NCBI RefSeq assembly: GCF_048892425.1
Contig: NZ_JBLZHU010000001.1
Location: 372,001-436,000 of the forward strand
DNA length: 64,000 nucleotides
Source of the DNA: Pacificispira sp002696645
Lineage (GTDB): Bacteria; Pseudomonadota; Alphaproteobacteria; UBA8366; Aestuariispiraceae
Direction of reading: 5' to 3'
In this document: one piece after another, positions 18,601 through 33,600 of the stretch
Layout of the letters: the number at the start of each line of letters is the position of its first letter
Numbering within the stretch: position 1 is the stretch's first letter
Translations under genes and position numbers: made by a program
The notes under the pieces: generated by a model
Told to the model about the DNA's origin: nothing
Database searches by the model: none
What the model saw: only the letters and a program-made list of their open reading frames with translations

Positions 18601-21600
18601 GGATCAGCCGATCCGCGTCCGCGATGATAAGCCGACGATTACCATCAACCCACCGCCCAGTGGCGACCCGAATGTGGACGTCAACGGCGCCTTCGTGGAT
18701 GAAGATGACCTCACCGCTGCTCAGGGTGATACGGCGATTGGCAGCGATGGAACCGGCAGCAGCGCCGTTTCCGGTACGCTGACGATTGATGGCGGACAGG
18801 ATGGAATCAGTGGTGTTGCCCTGTCTATTCCAACCGAACTGACCGATATGGGACTGAAGTCCGGCGGCGTGCCGCTGACCTATTCCACCGATGGTCAGAC
18901 CATCACCGCGATGGCGGGAACGGTTACGGTCTTCACCGTGGCGCTGACCGGCAATGCGACGGATGGCTATGGCTGGACCTTTGATCTGAAGGACAATCTG
19001 GATCATCCAACGGCAACCGCGGAAGATGTGATCAACAATATCCCGTTCACGGTAACAGTGACGGATAATGACGGCTCTCAGGCGTCTGCGACGCTGGAAG
19101 TGGATGTCATTGATGATGTACCAACCGCGCGGGACGATGGTGAATACCGTGTTCAACAGGCCGGTGGCACAACCGACAGCACGGTGACAGGCAATCTGCT
19201 GACCGACAATGATACTGTGGGCGCCGACAGTGAAGGGGCCGCGGTCGTATCCATCACCTATACGCCCGAAGGCGGCGGGGCTGCTGTCTCGGCGGTGGTT
19301 GATCCCGTTAATGGTGTGACCGTTGATACCGAAAGCGGCACGTTGACGGTCAATGCCGATGGGACTTGGAGCTATACCGCAGACGACGATGTACAGAATG
19401 TCGGCGGCGCGGATGTCCATGATGACTTCACCTACACCCTTCAGGATGGCGATGGTGATCAATCCACCGCCAATGTTTCGGTCTCTATTGGCGATGATGG
19501 CCCCGAAATCTCCTTCCCGACCGATGACGGCCCGCAGGCCGTTGGCGATGGCTTGGTTGATGAAGCCAATCTGGGCTTGGAATCCGGTGATACTGTCACC
19601 GGTTCCGATCCAACCCCCGATTCTAGTGTAACCCGGCCGATTACTGTCGACTTTGGTCAGGATGGCCCGGCAGCCAGCGACGCGTTGGTATTGGAAATTC
19701 CACCAGCGTTGGAGAATATGGGCCTCACGTCGAATGGCGTGACCTTGACCTATGCGCTGTCAACCGACGGATCAACGATTACCGCATTGGCGGGGACAGA
19801 GGCTGTGTTCACGATGTCTCTGTCTGGAAATCCAACAGATGGCTACAGCTATCAGTTTGATCTGTTGGGCAATCTGGACCATGCGTCAGGCCAGGGAACC
19901 AATCTGATCGAAGATATTCCCTTTACCCTGGTTGCGACCGATGGCGATGGCACGGTCACCAAGGGCGACATCAAGATCGACGTTCAGGACGATGTGCCGG
20001 ATGCTAAGGACGATGGCGAATATCGCCTGGATCAGGCCGGGGATTCCATCGGCAATTCCGTCACCGGCAATCTGCTGACCGACAATGATACGGTTGGGGC
20101 GGATTCTGATGGGGCCACGATCACGGCCATCACCTATACGCCTGAAGGCGGCGGTGCGATGGTCAGCGCGGTTGTTGATCCGGTTAATGGCGTCACGGTT
20201 GATACCCAGTATGGCGAATTGACCGTTGGGCCGGATGGCTCCTGGAGCTATACCGCTGATACAGACATTGTGAATGTCAGCGGTCAGGATGTTGAAGACG
20301 ATTTCACCTATACATTGCAGGATCGCGATGGCGATACAGATACCGCAACGGTGCATCTGGTGGTTGGGGATGACGGACCTGAAATCTCCTTCCCGACGGA
20401 TGATGGCCCGCAGGTCACCGGCGATGGCCTGGTGGATGAGGCTGCATTGGGCGGCGAAGCAGGGGATGTCACAACCGGATCTGTCGGTACAGGCGCGTCC
20501 AGCGTAACCCGGCCAGTTGCGATTGATTTTGGCGAGGATGGACCTGCTGCGACCAATCCTGTCGTTCTGGAAATTCCCCAGGCGCTGGAAGATCGTGGGC
20601 TGACATCGAATGGCGAAGGGCTGACCTATACACTGTCTACCGATGGGTCGACGATAACAGCTGTTACAGATCCCAGCGGCACGCCGGTCTTTACCATGAC
20701 CTTATCTGGAAATCCAACAGATGGCTACAGCTATCAGTTTGATCTGCAAGGCAATTTGGATCATGCCCCGGGTCAATCGGATAACCTGATTGAAGATATT
20801 CCCTTCGCTGTGGTCGTGACAGATGGCGATGGATCGGTAACCTCCGGTCTGATCAATATCGATGTTCGGGATGATGTTCCTGACGCGATCGACGATGGTG
20901 AGTACCGCCTGCAGCAGGCGGGTGAAACGGTAGACAATACCGTTACCGGCAATCTGTTGACGGAAAATGATGTCACCGGCGCCGATGCGGCGAAGTCATC
21001 TATCACAGAAATCAGCTATACGCCGGAAGGCGGCGGTGCGGCTGTCTCTGCTCTTGTCGATCCGATCAATGGTGTCACGGTCGATACCGAAAATGGGACG
21101 TTGACCGTCAATGCGGATGGCTCCTGGAGCTATACTGCCGACAGCGATGTGCAGAATGTCGGCGGTGCGGATGTCAGCGATGACTTCACGTATACGTTGA
21201 CTGATGGGGATGGGGATTCCGATACAGCGACGGTCCATCTGGTGATCGGTGATGACGGGCCTGAAATCTCCTTCCCGACGGATGAGGGACCTCAGGCAAT
21301 TGGCTCTGGCCTTGTGGATGAAGATGATTTGTCCATGGACGCGGGTGACAGCGTTGATGGATCGGATGGATCTTCGGCCTCGTCAATCACGCGCCCGGTC
21401 GATATCGATTTTGGCGAAGATGGGCCGGCGACAACCGATCCGGTTCAACTGGAAATTACACCGGAATTGACCAATTTCGGCCTGAAATCGGGCGGCGAGA
21501 CGGTCACATATACCCTGTCAAACGATGGTATGACGATTACCGGTTCGGCCAACGGCGCGACGGTTCTGACCATGTCTCTGTCTGGCAATGCGACGGACGG

Positions 21601-24600
21601 ATTTGGCTATACATTCGATCTGGTCGGACCGTTGGATCACGCCCAGGGTCAAGCTGAAAACCTGATCGAGAATATCCCATTCGGACTGGTGGCGACCGAT
21701 GGTGACGGGTCTGTTGCTAAGGGCTCCATCGAAATTGATGTGCGCGATGACGTGCCCAATGCAGTTGATGATGGAACCGTTGTTGCTCAGGAAGGTGGCG
21801 ATGCCGTCACGGGTAACGTGCTGACCAATGACAGCGCCGGGGCCGATGGCATCACACTGACCGGTTTCACTTATAACGACGCAGCCGGGACGCCCCAAAG
21901 TGCCGCCGCTGGAACCACTGTAAAGACTGAGTTTGGGACACTGACGGTCAATTCAGATGGCAGTTGGACCTATCAGGCAGACAGCGATATCCCCAACAAC
22001 GAAGCAACAAATGTTGCGGACGGGTTCACCTACACCATCGTCGATGGGGATGGCGATACAGACTTCGCAAGCCAGCGGATCGAAGTGGGCGAAGATGTCC
22101 CGACGATCAGCTTTAAGGAAGAACCAGGTCAGCCGGATTCTCCTACCGGCAACCGCGCTGTCGACGAAGACGATCTGGGGTTGGAAGCAGGCGATGTGGA
22201 AACGGGTACAGATGGCACCGGCACATCCTCTGTTTCTCAGGGCATGACGATTGATTTTGGCGATGACGGACCCGCTGCGACCAACCCGGTCGTCTTGCAA
22301 GTGCCACAAGCGCTGGAAGACATGCACCTGAAGTCTGACGATCAGGAACTCAGCTATACGGTTTCATCCGATGGCCAGGTGATCACGGCGTCGAATGGTA
22401 CGGAAGATATCTTTACCGTTTCGCTGTCGGGCAATCCGGTTGATGGCTATAGCTATACCTTTGATCTGACTGGAAATCTGGATCATCCCACCGGTAATGG
22501 TGAGAACATAATCAATGATATTCCGATCAATGTCGTTGTCACCGATGGCAATGGTTCTGTTGCCACAGGCGTCATTAATATCGATGTTGTTGACGATGTC
22601 CCGACCGTTACCCAGGCCACAGGTCCGTCTGTTGCGACCACTGTAACGGTAGATGAAGACGATACCACAGAAGGTACAGATGGCAGCCAATTGCCCATCG
22701 CGATTGGTGCATTGGGTCTCAGCGGCATTACGTTCACGTCTAATGCAGGCGCGGATTCCGATGGCGCGACCGTCACGGGCGGCGTGGATTTGGATCCGTC
22801 GGGCCTGACGATTACCGGGCCGACCGGTCTGACCTCAAATGGGGAAATGATTACCTATGATCAGGTTGGCAATGTTCTGACGGCGTCTGCCGACGGACAG
22901 CCGGTCTTCACTGTTACCCTGAATGGCGATGACAGCTACACCTTTGAATTAATCGGTAGCATCGATCACCCGGCGGGTCTGGATGAAAACGCAACCACGC
23001 TCGACTTTGGTTTGACTGGCACAGTCAACACCACCTTTGAAGCGACCGATGGCGACGGCGACACAACGTCTGCTGGTGCCGTTACAATCAATCATGGTTT
23101 TCAGGTAGTCGTCACCGACGATGTGCCGGTTGCAGTGGTCAATCAGGATGCGGTTGGTACGGCTGTTACGGGTGCGGTTGATGAAGACGATCTGGGCGAT
23201 GGCACGGATGAGACCAAGGAAAGCCTGACGACGGGCGGTGATCTGGGTCTCAGCAATGGCGATCTGGTCTCCATCGATTATGGTGCGGATGGTGCAGCTG
23301 CCGGGGCCCCGACGGGTCTGGGCTATGACGATCTGACCTATACGATTGATGGTCCTGCGGGCCTGACCAGCCATGGCGATGCGGTGACGTACAACCAGGT
23401 TGGCGATGTCCTGACGGCAACGGCCGGTGGTCGTGACGTGTTCACGGTGACGCTGAATGAAGACGGCTCCTACACCTTCGAACTGAAGGACGCCATTGAT
23501 CATACCGATGCCAATGGGGAGAATGTTGACCAGTTAAGCTTTACCCTGACCGGCACGCCGGATCAGGCGGCACTGGATGCGGTGCGTGACTATGATGCCG
23601 ATGCCGCCGATGGCCTGGCGTCAGCACAGATCACCCAGACCTTTGGGGTGGATGTCACCGATGATGTCCCGGTTGCAGTGGTCAATCAGGATGCGGTTGG
23701 CACGGCTGTTACGGGCTCGGTTGATGAAGACGATCTGGGCGACGGCACGGATGAGACCAAGGAGGGCCTGACGACGGGCGGTGATCTGGGTCTCAGCAAT
23801 GGCGATCTGGTTTCCATCGATTACGGCGCGGATGGTGCAGCTGCCGGGGCCCCGACGGGTCTGGGCTATGACGATCTGACCTATACGATTGATGGTCCTG
23901 CGGGCCTGACCAGCCATGGCGATGCGGTGACGTACAACCAGGTTGGCGATGTCCTGACGGCAACGGCCGGCGGCCGTGACGTGTTCACGGTGACGCTGAA
24001 TGAAGACGGCTCCTACACCTTCGAACTGAAAGACGCCATCGATCATACCGATGCCAATGGGGAGAATGTTGACCAGTTAAGCTTTACCCTGACCGGCACG
24101 CCGGATCAGGCGGCACTGGATGCGGTGCGTGACTATGATGCCGATGCCGCCGATGGCCTGGCGTCAGCACAGATCACCCAGACCTTTGGGGTGGATGTCA
24201 CCGATGATGTCCCGGTTGCAGTGGTCAATCAGGATGCGGTTGGCACGGCTGTTACTGGCTCGGTTGATGAAGACGATCTGGGCGACGGCACGGATGAGAC
24301 CAAGGAGGGCCTGACGACGGGCGGTGATCTGGGTCTCAGCAATGGCGATCTGGTTTCCATCGATTACGGCGCGGATGGTGCAGCTGCCGGGGCCCCGACG
24401 GGTCTGGGCTATGACGATCTGACCTATACGATTGATGGTCCTGCGGGCCTGACCAGCCATGGTGATGCGGTGACGTACAACCAGGTTGGCGATGTCCTGA
24501 CGGCAACGGCCGGTGGTCGTGACGTGTTCACGGTGACGCTGAATGAAGACGGCTCCTATACCTTCGAACTGAAGGACGCCATCGATCATACCGATGCCAA

Positions 24601-27600
24601 TGGGGAGAATGTTGACCAGTTGAGCTTCACCCTGACCGGCACGCCGGATCAGGCGGCACTGGATGCGGTGCGTGACTATGATGCCGATGCCGCCGATGGC
24701 TTGGCCTCTGCGCAGATCACCCAGACCTTTGGGGTGGATGTCACCGACGATGTGCCTGAAGCGATTGTTGATGTCAGTGGCGTTGGTCAGGCGACCAATG
24801 CGATTGTTGACGAAGACGATCTTGCCGATGGGACGGATGACACCAAGGAAGGTCTCAGTGCCTCTGGCGATCTGGGCTTTGGCTCAGGGGATCTGATCAC
24901 CATTGACTATGGCGCGGATGGCGCGGCTGCAGGAGCGGCGTCGACGGGCTTGGGTGTTGCGGATCTGGACTTTACTATCTCTGGACCGGAAAATCTGACC
25001 AGCCAGGGTGAGCCGGTAACCTATAGCTATGATGCAGGTACCGATACCTTGACGGGTACGGCGGGGGGCCGCGAAGTCTTTACCGTCAGTCTGGACGGTC
25101 AGGGTGGCTATACCTTCACGTTGAAGGACAGCCTGGATCATACTGACGCCCAGGGTGAAAACGCGATGGATCTGGGCTTTACCGTCACCGGTGTGCCCAG
25201 TGCGGAAGCTCTGGCATCGACCGATTATGATCAGGATGCAATTTCCGGCTTGTCTGATGCCAGCGTCTCGCAGACCTTCTCGGTCTCGGTTGTTGACGAC
25301 GTGCCGGTGGCAACTGTCAATGACCTGACGACTGGTGGTGAACCAACCATTCTGACCGGGCGCATTGATACTGAAACCTATAATGACCCGGGTACGGGCT
25401 TTACCGTTTCGGCGCGCCAGATCGATGCCAGTGGTAATCTGACCTCCCAGTCGATTGACAATGTTTCGGTTGGGAATTCAACAGCGGGGCCAGGCCTTGG
25501 TGTTAAGGCAACGCCGGAATCCGGTGTTGCGGGTCAGTTGGGGTATGACCCGACCGAAGTTATCTCTGAGCAACTGGTTGTGGACTTTGACAGTGCGGTG
25601 ACCGGTGTCAGCTTCACCGTCGCCAACTTGTATAATAACGAGTTCAAGCAGGGCGAAGGTGTCGAGGAAGGCCATTGGGCCGCCTATAATGACGGTCAGT
25701 TGGTCGCAGAGGGCGATTTCACTGCAAATGTGGGTAACAATCAGGGCAGCTATACGCTGGACCTGCCAGAAGGCGTGACGATCAATCAGTTGGTGTTCAG
25801 CGCCAATCCTTATGCTCAGGGCATTCCGGATGCAGACGACGGACAGACCACGACCGTAGACAGTTCTGACTACTGGATCACTGGGATTGATTACACCTAT
25901 ATCGATCCGAATAGTGGCGGTACCGGAGAAACCACTGTCACCGGCGAGACCGTCATTCTGGACGAAGATGATCTGGCCGATGGGTCGGATACCGATAAGG
26001 AAGGTCTGTCCGCGAATGGCGATTTGAACCTGGCAGGTGAAGATCTGATCACCATTGATTATGGTGCCGATGGCCCTGCTGATGGCGCCCCGACAGCGCT
26101 GCAATACGATGATCTGGACTTCAGCTTCGATGAATCCACGCTGCCGACGGATCTGACCTCAGCGGGCGATGCAATTACCTTCACTCAGGATAACGGTGTC
26201 CTGACAGCAATTGCGACCGATGATCTTGGTGCGACGCGCCCGGTCTTTACAGTTACCCTGAATCCGGATGCCAGCTATACGTTCCAACTGATCGATACGC
26301 TGGATCATCCGCAGGCGACGGCGGAAGACACGATTACGCTGAACTTCGATATTCTGGGAACGCCGAAAGACGGTGCCGGAACCGACTATGACCTTGATCC
26401 GGCTGCTTTGGATGGTCTGGTCTTCCAGCATGAATTCGGGGTTCAGATCGTCGATGACGTTCCGGTTGCGGTGGATGACAGTGCGGGTCCTGTAGAAGAG
26501 GGCCAGTCTGTCAGCGGCAATGTTGTTGATGCCAATGACACGGTTGGTGCCGATGGTGCCAGCGTGACGTCGGTGGAGTATACGGATGGGTCGGGCAACA
26601 CCGTAAGCTATACGGTTGATCCGGTGACGGGCGCGACGATCACGGTGGATACCGGCGTTCTGACGATTGCAGCCGATGGCAGCTATACCTTCACGACGGG
26701 TGACGATGCGGTTACAGGCTCGGAGTCTGTCTTCGAGAACTTCACCTATACGCTGACCGATGGGGATGGCGATCAGGATACGGCGGTGCTGAGCATCGAA
26801 GTGACCGATGATGATGTCCCGACGGTGACGATTGAGTATCCGGGCGCGAATGCGACGGCGGGTGTTGTGAATGAAGATGACCTGGGCAGCGAAGATGGGG
26901 ACGGGGCGTCTGGCAGTGATCAGAGCGGTGCATCTTCGGTCAGTGGCACGATTGGCATTGATACCGGTGATGATGGCTTTGGGTCGATTGCCCTGACGGT
27001 GCCGCAGGCACTGGAAGACATGGCGCTGACGTCCGGCGGTGAAGCGATCAGCTACAGCGTCTCGACGGATGGTCAGACGATCACCGCCATGGCGGATGGA
27101 TCGCAGGTCTTCACGGTCAGTGTGACCGGGAATGAAGCGGACGGCTTTGGCTGGACGTTTGACCTGACGGGTCAGATTGATCACCCGACGGGTGATGGCG
27201 CGAATGTCATCTCCGGCCTGCCCTTTGGCGTGACGGTGACCGATGCTGATGGCGACGCCACCGATGCAACGATTAATGTCGATGTCGTCGATGATGTGCC
27301 GGTTGCGGTGGATGATGCGACGCTGACGCTGGAAGAAGGTGGCAACACGGTCACCGGCAATGTGATGGGCAACGACACGGAAGGGGCTGATGGCGCTGAA
27401 GTGACATCGTTCACCTATACCGATGAGACGGGCGCAGAACAGACCGGTGCGGTTGGTGTTGAGGTCAACACGCAGTATGGTGCGCTGACGGTACAGGCGG
27501 ACGGGTCGTTCACCTATACCAGTGACGCGGGCGAGACGCATACGGATGGTGCGCCGCTGTTGGATGCGTTCACCTATACGATCACGGATGGGGATGGCGA

Positions 27601-30600
27601 TACGTCCTCTGCGACGCAGGCCTTTGAGATCACTGATGATGGGCCACAGCCACCGGTCCCGATGCCCCCTCCTGGCACGGAACCACCGCCTCCGGGCGAG
27701 CCGCCTGTTGGTGGCGAAGATCCGGATCACCCTGAACTGGGCGTGAATGCAGGTCGTGTGGATGAAGACGATCTGACCGATGGGTCTGATGCGGATAAGG
27801 AACCGACAACGGTTACCGGGACGCTGACGATTGATGCGGGCGATGATGGTCTGGGCTCTGTTGCGTTCACCGACAGCGGCTTGATGCCGACCCTGACCTC
27901 TGGCGGTGTGCCAGTGACCCTGACGCCCAGCACGGATGGTCAGACGATCACCGGGACGGCTGATGGTGTGCCGGTGTTTACGATGGAACTGACGGATGGT
28001 GGCACGGGCTACAGCTTCACGCTGCAGGGCACGTTGGACCAGCCGGTGGGCGAGGGCGAGAACGAGATCGACCTGCCGTTCACAGTTGAAGTGACCGATG
28101 GCGATGGCTCGACGGCCAGCACCACCTTCCACATCTCGGTCGTCGACGACGTGCCGGTTGCGGTGGATGATGCGACGCTGACGCTGGAAGAGGGTGGCAA
28201 CACCGTCACCGGTAATGTGATGGGCAATGACACGGAAGGGGCCGATGGCGCTGAAGTGACATCCTTCACCTATACCGACGAGACGGGCGCAGAACAGACC
28301 GGTGCGGTTGGTGTTGAGGTCAACACGCAATATGGCGCGCTGACGGTTCAGGCGGACGGGTCGTTCACCTATACCAGTGACGCGGGCGAGACGCATACGG
28401 ATGGCACGCCGCTGTTGGATGCGTTCACCTATACGATCACGGATGGGGATGGCGATACGTCCTCTGCGACGCAGGCCTTCACGATCACCGATGATGGGCC
28501 ACAGCCACCGGTCCCGATGCCCCCTCCTGGCACGGAACCGCCCCCTCCGGGTGAGCCGCCTGTTGGTGGCGAAGATCCGGATCACCCCGAACTGGGCGTG
28601 AATGCGGGTCGTGTGGATGAAGACGATCTGGCCGATGGGTCTGATGCGGATAAGGAACCGACAACGGTTACCGGGACGCTGACGATTGATGCGGGCGATG
28701 ATGGCCTGGGCTCTGTTGCCTTCACCGACAGCGGCTTGATGCCGACCCTGACCTCTGGCGGTGTGCCAGTGACCCTGACGCCCAGCACGGATGGTCAGAC
28801 GATCACCGGGACGGCTGATGGTGTGCCGGTGTTTACGATGGAACTGACGGATGGTGGCACGGGCTACAGCTTCACGCTGCAGGGCACGTTGGACCAGCCG
28901 GTGGGCGAGGGCGAGAACGAGATCGACCTGCCGTTCACAGTTGAAGTGACCGATGGCGATGGCTCGACGGCCAGCACAACCTTCCACATCTCGGTCGTCG
29001 ATGACGTGCCCACCGCGATTGATGACAGTGCGGGTCCTGTAGAAGAGGGCCAGTCTGTCAGCGGCAATGTTGTTGATGCCAATGATACGGTTGGTGCCGA
29101 TGGTGCCAGCGTGACGTCGGTGGAGTATACGGATGGGTCGGGCAACACCGTAAGCTATACGGTTGATCCGGTGACGGGCGCGACGATCACGGTGGATACC
29201 GGCGTTCTGACGATTGCAGCCGATGGCAGCTATACCTTCACGACGGGTGACGATGCGGTTACAGGCTCGGAGTCTGTCTTCGAGAACTTCACCTATACGC
29301 TGACCGATGGGGATGGCGATCAGGATACGGCGGTGCTGAGCATCGAAGTGACCGATGATGATGTCCCGACGGTGACGATTGAGTATCCGGGCGCGAATGC
29401 GACGGCGGGTGTTGTGAATGAAGATGACCTGGGCAGCGAAGATGGGGACGTCGCGTCTGGCAGTGATCAGAGCGGTGCATCTTCGGTCAGTGGCACGATT
29501 GGCATTGATACCGGTGATGATGGCTTTGGGTCGATTGCCCTGACGGTGCCGCAGGCACTGGAAAACATGGCGCTGACGTCCGGCGGTGAAGCGATCAGCT
29601 ACAGCGTCTCGACGGATGGTCAGACGATCACCGCCATGGCAGATGGGTCGCAGGTCTTCACGGTCAGTGTGACCGGGAATGAAGCGGACGGCTTTGGCTG
29701 GACGTTTGACCTGACGGGTCAGATTGATCACCCGACAGGCGATGGCGCGAATGTCATCTCCGGCCTGCCCTTTGGCGTGACGGTGACCGATGCTGATGGC
29801 GACGCCACCGATGCAACGATTAAGGTTGATGTGATCGACGACGTGCCGGTCGCGCTGACCGATGCGATTGTCGTTGGACAGGCGGACTCCGTCTCGGTCG
29901 ATGAAGATGATCTGGCCGATGGTACAGATGGCTCCGATACGACCAGTGTGTCTGGTAATCTGGGCTTTGGGTCTGGGGATGTCATCGCAATCGATTATGG
30001 CGCGGATGGTGCCGCAGACGGCGCACCAAGCGGTGTGTCCTATGGCGATCTGGACTTCACAATCAATGGTCCGGCGGGTCTGACTTCGCAAGGCAAAGAG
30101 ATTGGGTACAGCCAGACAGGAAATGTGCTGACGGCGACATCTGAAGATGGTCGTGACGTGTTCACCGTGACGCTGAACGGGGATGGATCCTATACCTTCA
30201 ATCTGATGGATAGTCTGGATCATGCCGATGGCGCAGGCGAAAATGCGATGGATCTGGGCTTCACGATTACCGGTACACCGAATGCGGATGTGCTTGCTGC
30301 GGCAGTTGATGGCGACGGGGATGCGGTTTCCGGGTTGTCGGATGCCTCTGTGACGCAGAGTTTCTCGGTTTCCGTTGTCGATGACGTTCCCGTTGCTACG
30401 GCCAACGATCTGACTGGCGAGCCGGAAGTCGTTACAGTAACGATCACCGCCGAGAATTACAGCGAAACCGGGGCAGGCTTTACGGTCACTGGGCGTCAGA
30501 TCGACTCGAACGGCACGCTGACTGATAAGTCGACCGATTTGGTCTCGACCCATGCAAATCCTCCAGGATTTGGAGTGACCGGTGCGGCATCGGGTGACAA

Positions 30601-33600
30601 TTCTGAAATCGGCTACAGCGACTCGGATATGATCTCGGAAGAGCTCCATATCGACTTTGACCAGCCGATCACCGAAGTCACGATTTCCTATTCCTGGATG
30701 AACAGCCATGAAGATGGAACCTATACGCTGTATCGTGATGGTCAGCCGGTCGGGTCCGCTACTGTCACGGGTGTGACCGATCAGGTCGATGCCGCCTTTA
30801 CAGCACAAGCTGACGATGGTGGATCGTTCGACAGCATCGTCTTCACGGCACCAAGTGGTGGCGGTAATGACTTCTTGGTTCACTCCGTTGAGTTCGAACA
30901 GACGGTCGATGGCACCGGTGGTGTTGTCTCTGAGGTCGTGACGGTGGATGAGGACGACCTGCCTGACGGGTCCGATCTGGACAAGGAACCGCTGACAGCT
31001 TCAGGCGATTTGGGGCTGAACGGTGAAGAACTGATCAGTATCGACTACGGTGCGGATGGCGCAGCGCCGGGTGCCCCAAGCAGCCTCGGCTATGCTGATC
31101 TGACCTTCACGATCGAGGGTCCGGAAGGTCTGACCTCTCAAGGGGAAGAAATCACCTACAGCCAGACTGGCGATGTGATGACGGCTTCTGCGGATGGTCG
31201 CGATGTCTTTACCGTGACGTTGAATGCCGATGGCAGCTTCACCTTCACGCTGATGGACACGATCGATCATCAAACAGCCGATGGGGAAAATGTCAGCACG
31301 CTCAGCTTTGGCTTAAGCGGCGTGCCCAGCGAGACGGCTGTGACCGATTATGACCTGGATCCGGCCGATTTGGGCGATGTGACGTTTAACCATTCCTTCC
31401 AGGTCAATGTGATCGACGATGTGCCCCAGGCGGTGGATGATGCGACAGTGACGCTGAATGAAGGCGGGGCTGTGGTTGAAGGCAGCGTCATGGATAACGA
31501 CACGCAAGGGGCTGACGGCGCCAGCGTGACGGAGATTGGGTATACCGATGCGAATGGCAATCCTGCCACAGCAACGGTTGATCCGGTCAATGGGGCGTCC
31601 GTTGCGACCGAATTCGGTACACTGACGATTGCAGCCGATGGCAGCTATACCTTTACCTCCAACACATCGGTTGAAAACCCGAATGGGGCGGCGGTCAGTG
31701 ATGGCTTTACCTACACAATCACCGATGCGGATGGTGACACGGCAACCGCAACGCAGACCTTCGCGATTGAAGATACGCTGCCGGAATTGTCGTTGCAGAT
31801 TGGCCCGGCGGAAGGGCTGGAAGATCAGCCAATCGCCTTGTCTATCGCGGCTGACCTGGCACAGGCCAATGGTGCGGTAACGATTGGGGTTCAGTTGGGC
31901 AATGTTCCAACCGACGCCACCCTTGTCACCGGGACAGGTCAGGTTCTGACCGGATCAGCCAGCTACACGCTGACTCCTGATGAGTTGGAAGGGCTGACAA
32001 TCCAGGCTGGTGAGCATTCTGCGGATGACTTTGCCATCACTGTGACGGCGACGGCGACGCATTCTGTTACGGGTGAAACCGTCACAACCGATGCCATGCC
32101 TCTGCCAGTTACGGTGCACGAAGTGGCCGATGGCCCGACCTTGACGGTTGATGCCGATGTCGTTGCCACGGGTGATGAAGGCACGGACGATCACCTGGTT
32201 GGTGGTGACGGGTCGGATACGCTGCAAGGCGGGGCAGGCGACGACGTTATTGAAGGGGAAGGCGGCAACGATCTGTTGATCGGCGACACCTATGACGGGA
32301 CCATGTCGGCGGCCTTGAACATTGATGTCGGCCTGATCGATCAGGACGGCTCCGAAGTTGCCGGTCTGACCCTGTCTGGTCTGCCAGCAGGCGCGACGCT
32401 GACCTCTGACACTGGCAGCATTACTGTCACGGCCAATGGAACTGCTGAATTGACAGCAGCGGATCTGGAGGGGCTGACAGTCACATTCCCTGCCGGAACC
32501 GAAGGGTTTGACATCGCTGTTGCAGCCCGCACGGTCGATACGGACTTTGATGACAACACCACAGATACGTCTGCGGATGTGATCCAGACAATCAGTGTCA
32601 GCCTGCCTGCGGGCGATGGTTTCGGGGACGACACCATCATCGGCGGTGAAGGGGATGATACGATCTATGGCAACCGGGGCGATGACGTCCTGCACGGGGA
32701 TGGGCCGGATGTGCCAGAAATTGAACTGGTGACCGGAACTCAGACCATCTATGTCACAGACCGGGGTCCATCGATTGATATTGGTGGCATTGGTGGATCA
32801 TCCGGGTCGGGTGACCAGGGTGAACTGACCGAACCGGATCATGTTTCTGAAGGTGGCTTCACCATCACCGGCACATTGGATGTGGCCCAGGGCGGGGTTG
32901 TCACCAGCATCAACTATACCGCAGAGGGTGGTCAGACCGCCTATGCGACGGTGGATTCAACCAATGGCGTTACCGTTGATACACAATACGGTAGCCTGAC
33001 GGTTAATGCCGATGGCAGCTTCAGCTATACGTCTGACCAGGATGAGGATCACGCCCCCAATGGCGATCCGCTGCCGGATCCATTCTCCTTCACATCGGCT
33101 GTGTCGGCTGGATCAACGTCTGGCACCGGCACACCGGGTGGCAATCTGGGTTCGGGCGATAATGATTTCGTCGACAGCAATGACAACAATCACAATGGCA
33201 CCAGCGGTTCAGATACCTTTGTGGTTGATCGCGATCTGCGGATGAATGAAAACTTCCAGATGGGCGACGGCGACGACGTTATTGTCGTGAACGGCAATAC
33301 CAGTCAGGGCAATAACCTGAATATGGGTGGTGGCGACGATGCTGTGATGCTGAGTGAAAACATTGGCGGTAACACCGCGATGGATGGCGGAAACGGCAAT
33401 GACGTTCTGTATCTGGGCAAGGATAGAGATTCCTACCAACTGCAGAATTTCACGGACAATCAGGGCCACATCAATACCCAGATCATTGATCTGGATACCG
33501 GCAACATGCTGACCGTAAACAACATCGAAGCAATCTCCTTTGCTGATGGTGTAATCATCGGCAATGCGGATCTGGTCGAAACTGGCGGCGGTGAGCCCAT

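Larger units (their letters stand above)
13651..31780 (+). repeat. DUF5801-like/VCBS-like repeat array of the adhesin
   Basis: I count about 25 units that begin with a Val-Asp-Glu-Asp-Asp-Leu-type motif, contain (Ile/Val)-Asp-Tyr-Gly-Ala-Asp-Gly or a related strand and (Leu/Ile)-Asp-His, and end in Asp-Asp-Val-Pro. At least eleven are followed by a VCBS-like domain with Val-Thr-Gly-Asn-(Leu/Val)-x-x-Asn-Asp and Tyr-Thr-(Ile/Leu)-x-Asp-(Gly/Arg)-Asp-Gly-Asp. Conserved Asp clusters suggest calcium-rigidified beta-sandwich repeats forming the adhesin stalk. Confidence 0.85.

Noticed and set aside
26159..30883. A very long open frame on the minus strand (about 1,570 codons) inside the adhesin gene
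   Set aside because: It is the mirror of the repetitive + strand gene: its repeats follow those of the adhesin, it is rich in Arg/Ile/His from reversed Asp/Gly codons, and it has no ribosome binding site or known domain.
13651..31780. CRISPR-like or satellite array, suggested by regular repeats
   Set aside because: The repeats are coding, hundreds of bases long, in frame and lack spacers of CRISPR type.
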